A DNA stretch of 12,246 nucleotides. Origin: Thalassiosira profunda. Taxonomy: Eukaryota; Bacillariophyta; Thalassiosirophyceae; Thalassiosirales; Thalassiosiraceae. The stretch is from assembly GCA_036939355.1 (NCBI GenBank), contig JALLAP010000517.1, positions 1-12,246 on the forward strand. The letters run 5' to 3'. Shown one piece after another: positions 6,888-12,246 of the stretch. The number at the start of each line of letters is the position of its first letter. The stretch's first letter is position 1. The position numbers and the translations under genes were made by a program. The notes beneath the pieces were generated by a model, which was not told the origin of the DNA, ran no database searches, and saw only the letters and a list, made by a program, of their open reading frames with translations.

Positions 6888-8031
6888 CTATTCCCAGGCG
6901 CAGGGGCACTCAAAGAAAGCCTCGGAGACGCATCCTGCGTCCCATTCCACCTCGCAGCAATAAGGCTCAAAGCTGCACACGGTGTCCTGGCACTCGGCGT
7001 TGGTGCAGCCCACGGAACCGTTCTCGATCAGACAGTCGCCACAACTGAGATCAGAAAACCTGACAAAGCTGCAGTCGTTCCTGCAAGCACGACCGATGCC
7101 ATTGGTACCACCAGGGCCGCATTGAAACTCCTGCTTGGTCTGCTTCATGCATTCGTTGAAGTCCCTTCCGTAAAGACCTTCGAGGTTGTGGCAAAACTGG
7201 GCGGCGTTCTTGGCATCTTCATTGGCTTCCTTGCACTCCTGCACGCACTGAGCAAAGGTGACGAGCGACACGGTCAAGTCGAAGGTACCGGTCTGCCCGA
7301 TTCGGCCGAATCCGTGCACGAGGATGTAGTACGTCAAGGGATGATCAAGGTCCAAATCGCCAAGCTCGGTGGTAAAGTCAGCGCACCCATCAGCGTCATC
7401 TTGGCCGGCAACGCACTCAAGACCGCCGGAGCACGAGTCGGCGTCCGCGTCCAGGGCCCGGAAAATAGAGATCTTGGTATCGTAGTCGGCTTGATTGCAG
7501 GTGGAGAGCCTGATTAGAAGCAAGTTTGACGGAGGTGTGATGTGATGTGAGTGTGTTGAAATGTACGTATTGTGCAACGAAAGCACTCTGGAGGGCTCAC
7601 GTGATCAAGCCTTTGGAGTTGTTCGGTACAGTCAACGAATACCAGACGCCACGATTGGTGCCCGTATCACAGACCTCGGGGACAATCGCTGGGTCCTCGT
7701 CCGTGGAATCAATGGTAGTGCCACCGACAGTCGTGGGCTGGTCCTTCTTGGGCCACGCGATCACCACCGCTGCGGTGCACTCATCGTTGGGCGGAGGGGG
7801 CCCAGGGGGCGTTGTGCTCTTCGTGGTCCCTTTCAGGGCTCTGCCTCTGCCATTGGCCACCCCAGTCCGGGCGGTGGAGGAGGATGCGCCCCTGTGGTTG
7901 GGCGACAAGCGGAGGCGGTGTTCCTTGCCCTTGGAGACCTTGGGATCGTCGAGCCCTGACGACGAGACATCGATCGACAGCGCGCCGGAGGTGATGGCAG
8001 CCAGCGCCGCGAGAGCGAGGGAGACCTTCAT
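6888..8031 (-). CDS. Secreted Cys-rich protein with a bacterial-type NDxC sandwich domain (two exons)
   Basis: Exons are 8031-7601 and 7509-6888, joined over a 91-nt intron, giving 350 residues. Residues 1-17 are a signal peptide (MKVSLALAALAAITSGA). A basic linker contains a possible RXL site (RAL, 64-66). Residues 82-225 match a beta-sandwich domain frequent in secreted bacterial proteins: NDECTAA, GTTIDST, GVWYSLTVP, ITLSTCNQADYDT, CVAGQDD, TYYILVHG and GTFDLTV. The C-terminal part (231-350) is Cys-rich and ends in C...C...VCSFEPYCCEVEWDAGC, a pattern I know from planctomycete and myxobacterial exported proteins. The protein is probably extracellular and held by disulfides; its ligand is unknown. 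Splicing restores the ITLSTC strand exactly, which supports the junction. An upstream in-frame ATG at 8145 would bury the signal peptide, so 8031 was preferred. Confidence 0.85.
7510..7600 (-). other. Intron of the Cys-rich secreted protein gene
   Basis: A 91-nt intron with donor GTGAGC and acceptor TAATCAG (minus strand). It splits a Thr codon after its second base. The first exon frame reaches a stop soon after the junction, and joining restores GLITLSTCNQ. Confidence 0.88.
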
Positions 8032-9012
8032 GGTTATCGCGATGCTTAGGCTTAGACAATACAGAGAGTGGCACGGGATGAGAATACGGTGAGAAGGGAG
8101 GGATAGATGCGTGCGGGGGATTTCATCAACTGCAACAGTAGTCATGGCCGGACAGTCGTTGGCGCAGCAGGCGAGACAGAGCCCTTTTGCAGCCAGAGCC
8201 CTTACGTTTCGGTTGCGAGTATTGCAGTTATCGAATGCGCTCGGTGACTAAAATTTATGAGCCGCCTCTACGAGTTGTCCGCCTGCTTTTTGCAGTAGGC
8301 TCTCAACTTGCGAACCAAGCAACTAGCTCCAGCTCGACTTGCGAACTGTGCAATCAGCCGGCGAGGTTGGAATGCATGCAGCATTGCCGGTCAGCGTTGC
8401 TTGCGAACTGTTCAACCGAACCGGCGAGGTGATGAACTTGCGAACAGCATCCGAATGCATGCAGAGTTGCAACATCTGACATCTGTCTTTTCTTCGCGAG
8501 GAGTAAATGAGAACACCTGAGATAGGACAATTGTGAGTTTGTAGAAACGTGTGTGAAGTGCCTTGAACTGCCCTTGAGCTGCCCCGTCAGACACCTTTGC
8601 CGAGCAGAAGCAAACTGCAGATTTGAGAAAGAGTGCTGACAACTTTTCCTGGTGCGCGAGGGATGGAGGCTCACTCGCATAAGGCTTTACACTCAAAAGA
8701 ATTCTTGGAATGCCGGCCGATATTTGCACTCTCCACACCGGTGGCCTTTCAATCGATGGCCTCATTTTGGCCTATTGTCTGGAATGCAGGGGAACGATCA
8801 TCACAATCGCACACTCATCCTTCGTTGCTGATATTACATATCGAAAGAGCTACGCTTGATGCCGGGCTGTGGACATTGGTGGCGGAAAGCATACTGATCG
8901 AGTACATTTTGATGCCCAACTCCTCTGCAAACCGTCGTCTTTCATACAGCGAACGTGATCGACACCACCGCGCCCACCGCAGGTTGATCTCATTCTCGCT
9001 ACATTCTCATCC
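8032..9012. other. 980-bp intergenic region, no supported gene
   Basis: This lies between the start of the Cys-rich gene and the end of MRT4, both on the minus strand. It should contain the promoter of the former, near 8032-8250, and the 3' end of the latter. Reading frames of 80 to 117 residues occur on both strands without a domain. The main structure is the CTTGCGAAC repeat cluster at 8307-8464. Confidence 0.5.
8307..8464. repeat. CTTGCGAAC repeat cluster with an imperfect tandem duplication
   Basis: CTTGCGAAC occurs at 8307-8315, 8338-8346, 8400-8408 and 8437-8445. The second and third copies head longer related blocks (8338-8367 and 8400-8430) that both continue with ACTGT.CAA and end in CCGGCGAGGT, giving a 62-base period. 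AATGCATGCAG also occurs twice (8371-8381 and 8454-8464). It lies 280 to 430 bases upstream of the Cys-rich gene. Confidence 0.75.
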
Positions 9013-10032
9013 TCAAAACTCCTCCACCGCCCCGTCGTCCTTCTCCCACCGTCGCACCAGCCCGATCTTGAACGTCGCCAGCTTCACCCCCATGTGCACC
9101 AGTATCTTGCACTGCTCGACGCTCAGCTCTTTGCCCTCCTTGCACACCTCCCACTCCTCCCGCCCGCCCACGAAGGCCACCCGCCCGTTCTTGACTTCGA
9201 CGGGCAGCCCCAACTTGCGAAATTGTTCGACCATGCTGACCGGGTGGGTCTCCACCTGTTCTTTCGTCAACATGACGGTTTCGGGCGCCACGGCGCCGGC
9301 GCGGGCAAAGTCCTCGACCGCGAGGGTGGCAAAGTATTTCTCGACGTCTTTTGCGGGTTGCGCGGTGCACAGTATTCCCACCGATCCCGACAATACCTTC
9401 GAGAGTTGGTGCAAATTGTCCAAATATTCGTCCTCCGGCGTCCGCCCCAGCGCAATTTGGAGGAGCTTGTTCTTTCCCAGAAAGATCCGCCCCTCGCTCA
9501 CTCCTCCATCATTTCCGTCGCTCATGACATCCTTATTGTTGCCGCCGCGGAAGTGGAGCCGGACGTCCTTGAAGTGGTTGGAGCGCATGTTTTCGTAGGA
9601 AAAGAGGTAGACGCGATCGCTGGCATCGATGGCCTCGCGGACGGTCTCGACGTAGGAGGCCTTGTGGTCCCGCGTCTTCTTGACCGTCTTGGTGAGGGCC
9701 ACTGCGGTGCAGATTTTGGAGAGCATCGTAGAGTGATGTGAGTGTGGTTGTCTGCAATCAAATGTCGGCGTCTATACAAGTGATACGCATCTAGAATGTG
9801 CACATCAGACAATCGCCGGGGGAACAACGCCGCATCTCTGCGCGCCCTCGTCCAATACCTGCAACACATTGGCGCGATAAACGCGTCGCCGCTCTAGATG
9901 CCCACCGAGCGACGTCCACCGCCAGGAGCCAGCCGGCCGGTGGAAAAGCGTCGTCCGGCCAACGAGCATAACTTGCAAACAAATGAAAGCGCCCATCAAC
10001 TCACCCCGCTGCGCACGTTTGGACCTGGGCAT
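9013..10032 (-). CDS. MRT4: Ribosome assembly factor MRT4 (two exons)
   Basis: Exons are 10032-10005 (28 nt) and 9701-9013, giving 238 residues. MRT4 (MRTO4) is a nucleolar relative of ribosomal stalk protein P0. It occupies the P0 site on 25S/28S rRNA in pre-60S particles and is later exchanged for P0. Seen: MPRSKRAQ and LTKTVKK (1-18), FSYENMRS (43-50), [15 protein letters not shown] (82-96), ARAG (142-145), LRKLGLP-like FRKLGLP (170-176) and CKEG (196-199). It lacks the long acidic stalk tail of P0, as expected. A Gly/Asn/Asp-rich insertion (62-80) precedes the FLGKN motif. The splice joins G and TG into Val10, giving a classical MRT4 N-terminus. The gene diverges from DBP4, another ribosome-assembly gene. 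Confidence 0.95.
9702..10004 (-). other. MRT4: Intron of MRT4
   Basis: A 303-nt intron with donor GTGAGT and acceptor CCGCAG (minus strand), inserted after the first base of codon 10. It is about three times longer than the other two introns in the window, lies near the transcription start and contains TTGCAA at 9973-9978, so it may carry regulatory sites. Confidence 0.88.
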
Positions 10033-10422
10033 GGTTTGGGGACGCTGATGCTTGCAAATGTGATGCGTGCGGGCCGCCGCCGAGGGATAGGAGCGGATGC
10101 CGAGAGCTTGACGGCGGCGGCGGAAGAGGTGGAGTGGAAAAGAGGGAGAGACCGGACAAAATGGGTGGTGGAGGTTCAATTGCTGGCCTCCAACAATCTT
10201 GCAAAAACGAGCGCTCTAAGTAGATATCTCTAGAGCAAGGAAATTACTGATGCTCCCTGTGTTTATAGAAATAAAATAAGGTACGACGACATTCACCAAC
10301 AAAGCTGTCGCGCAAACCCCCACCGGCGGCGGACCAATCATTTTTTTGCAAAGAACAACGCCCAGCCCAACCCGACCTCCCATCCACCCTCGGCGTCCAA
10401 CCTCGCCTTCATATCCATCGCC
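10033..10422. promoter_or_regulatory. Shared divergent promoter region of MRT4 and DBP4
   Basis: These 390 bases separate the starts of MRT4 (minus) and DBP4 (plus). TTGCAA occurs at 10052-10057 (19 bases before the MRT4 ATG), 10199-10204 and 10346-10351 (71 bases before the DBP4 ATG). A T7 run directly precedes the last copy, and an AT-rich stretch lies at 10205-10280. Both proteins serve ribosome biogenesis, so joint control is plausible. Confidence 0.65.
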
Positions 10423-12246
10423 ATGGCGCCCGCCGCCTCAGCAAAGCGGCCCACCGCCCTGGCGTCCGAGCGCCAAAGCATCGCCCGCCTCCGCCGCCGC
10501 CTCCGCGACGAGTGTCCCGCCCGCGGCTACGCCCCCCCGCTCGCCCAGAAGGTCGCCTTCCGAAGTTTGCCCCTGAGCGAGGCCACCCTCCGGGGATTGG
10601 AGGAGGGCGACGGCAAACACCAGCAGAATGGCGGCAAGCGAGGCCGTGGCAAGAATGGGAGGAACGGCGGGCCGAATAGGAATCAGAGGAATAATAGCAA
10701 GGGCGACAACCTGAGCGCCAAGAAGCAGTTCTGGACGATGACCGACATCCAGAACGCGTGCATCCCCCACGCGCTGAGAGGAAGGGACATCTTGGGCGCG
10801 GCAAGGACGGGCAGGTGAGCGCTGCTGGGTGTCGTCGCCGGCTTTTTTGGAGCAATCGCAGCTCTATTTTCATTTGCAACTGCTCACAACATGATTGTTT
10901 TCACAGCGGCAAAACGCTCGCCTTCCTCGTTCCCCTATTGGAAAAGCTTCACCGCCGCCGGTACGCCCCCGCCGACGGCCCGGGCGCCATCGTCCTCTCT
11001 CCGACCCGCGAGCTCGCAGTCCAGACCTTTCAAGTGCTTCGCAATATTGGAAGTCACCACAACTTCTCGGCGGGATTGCTGGTGGGGGGCAAAAAGGAGT
11101 TTGGGCTGGAGCAGCGCCACGTGCCCCGGATGAACATCATCGTCGCCACGCCGGGACGGTTGCTGCAGCATTTGGAGCAGACGGCGGGATTGGAGGTCGA
11201 TCGGGTCTGCGTGCTGGTGCTCGACGAGGCCGATCGGATCCTCGACATGGGCTTTCGGGAGCAGATGCTCCGCATCTTGGATTATCTGCCGCCGGGGAAT
11301 TCGGGCGACGACGACGAGGAGAGCGGAGACGAGGGCGAGGAGAGCGTCGGGCGACAGACGATGCTCTTTTCGGCGACGCAGACCAAGCGCGTGGCCGATC
11401 TAGCCGCGCTCAGCCTGCACCGGCCCGAATACCTGGGCGTCCACGACAAGGAGGCGAGCAAGACTCCGAAAGGGTTGGAGCAGAGCGTCATGACGGTGCC
11501 GCTGGAGCACAAGCTCAACGCCGTCTACTCGTTCATCAAATCCCACCTGCGGTGCAAGACAATCATCTTCTTCTCGTCGTGCTCGCAGGTCCGTCACGCG
11601 TGGCAGGTGTTTTGCACCATGCAGCCGGGCGTGCCGCTCATGGCCCTCCACGGCAAATTGAAGCAGGAGACGCGGACGAAGCTGTATTTCGATTTTCTGC
11701 AGCGGCCCCACGCGGTGCTGTTTGCGACCGACGTAGCTGCGCGAGGCCTCGACTTTCCGAAGGTGGATTGGGTCGTCCAGGCCGACGCCCCCGAAGACGT
11801 GGAGATGTACATCCACCGTGTGGGACGGACGGCGCGGTACACGGCGGGAGGCAAGGCGCTATTGCTGCTGTTGCCGCAGGAGGAGGAGGGGATGACGAAG
11901 GCGTTGAAGGAGGCGAAGATTCCCGTCAAAACGTGCAGCATGAACCCCAATCGGGCCGTCGTGGTGTCAAAGAAGGCGGCCGCGGTGGTGGCGGCGAGTC
12001 CGGACATGAATTTGCTGGCCAAAAAAGCGTTCAAGTCGTATCTGCGGAGCGTCCACCTCATGCCAAACAAGGAGATTTTCGGGAGCGTGACGGACCTGCC
12101 GTTGGAGGAATATGCCTTGAGCTTGGGGCTGGCGGCCATGCCCACGGTGCGATTCCTCAAGAAGCTGACGAATCGGGAAGGCGAACGAAAAAAGAAGAAC
12201 GTCGATTACCGATTGCAGCAATTGAAGGAGGAGATCAAGGCGGAGC
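10423..12246 (+). CDS. DBP4: DEAD-box RNA helicase DBP4/DDX10 (two exons, 3' end beyond window)
   Basis: Exons are 10423-10814 and 10907 to beyond the window end; 577 residues are visible. Dbp4/DDX10 acts in the nucleolus in early small-subunit processing; in yeast it is needed for U14 snoRNA release. Seen: FRSLPLSEATLRGL (46-59), the Q motif MTDIQ (106-110), AARTGSGKT (126-134), PTREL (163-167), DEAD (237-240), SAT (286-288), ARGLD and HRVGRTAR (434-441). The family-specific region after the core follows, including LAKKAFKSYLRSVHL and LPLEEYALSLGL. Two additions stand out: an Asn/Gly/Lys-rich insertion of about 38 residues between GL (59) and F103, and an acidic loop between motifs II and III. 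Yeast and human proteins are about 770 and 875 residues, so the C-terminal tail is missing here. The start is the first ATG, in good context. Confidence 0.95.
10815..10906 (+). other. DBP4: Intron of DBP4
   Basis: A 92-nt intron with donor GTGAGC and acceptor TTTTCACAG. It splits the Ser codon inside the ATP-binding loop (TG-S-GKT) after its second base. Joining gives AARTGSGKTLAF, the exact family consensus, so the junction is secure. TTGCAA occurs in it at 10874-10879. Confidence 0.95.

Noticed and set aside
8032..8145. Upstream ATG at 8145 for the Cys-rich protein
   Set aside because: It adds 38 unremarkable residues ahead of a clear signal peptide, which would then be internal.
8633..9598. 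A 321-residue plus-strand frame
   Set aside because: Most of it is the antisense of MRT4, whose family match is unambiguous. The rest is Ser/His/Pro-rich without a domain.
9013..9726. MRT4 starting at the ATG at 9726
   Set aside because: It lacks the conserved MPRSKR head, which is present in a properly spliced upstream exon. A minor alternative transcript cannot be excluded.
10891..11133. An 80-residue plus-strand frame over the DBP4 intron boundary
   Set aside because: Wrong frame. The spliced frame reads GKTLAFLVP and PTREL through the same bases.

Overview
The window is nuclear DNA from a eukaryotic microalga, most likely a diatom. The genes have short GT-AG introns. One gene encodes a secreted Lys/Ser-repeat membrane protein of the kind linked to silica deposition. 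Another carries a stramenopile-type plastid presequence with Phe at the predicted cleavage site, and a third ends in the Pro/Ser/Thr linker common in diatom surface proteins. Genes are packed on both strands with no operon structure. I saw no tRNA, rRNA, CRISPR array or transposase gene.

Layout: (1) 1-361, upstream region with short repeats. (2) 362-2514 (+), a SMARCAL1/ZRANB3-like SNF2 helicase with three C-terminal FGKY-type repeats; its reading frame is broken by one base near 899-903. (3) 2663-3316 (-), a single-pass membrane protein that ends where diatom relatives usually continue. (4) 3715-4551 (+), a type I membrane protein with Lys/Ser arrays, a candidate silica deposition vesicle protein. 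(5) 4873-5778 (-), a four-helix membrane protein with a Pro-rich head and a charged coiled coil. (6) 6888-8031 (-), a two-exon secreted Cys-rich protein whose domains resemble those of bacterial secreted proteins. (7) 9013-10032 (-), the ribosome-assembly factor MRT4, with a 28-nt first exon recovered here. (8) 10423-12246 (+), the DEAD-box helicase DBP4/DDX10, running off the window.

The clearest functional pairing is MRT4 and DBP4. Both act in ribosome biogenesis and are divergently transcribed from one 390-bp region, which suggests shared control. Genes 3 to 6 are all predicted membrane or secreted proteins, but nothing shows that they work together. The palindrome TTGCAA recurs outside coding sequence and sits upstream of several starts; it is a candidate regulatory word.

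New or unusual points: the SNF2 plus triple-repeat architecture with a possible plastid address, the silica-vesicle candidate with five lysines at exact three-residue spacing, the bacterial-looking Cys-rich protein, and the shared promoter of two ribosome-assembly genes. All names rest on motifs read by eye; no database search was run.
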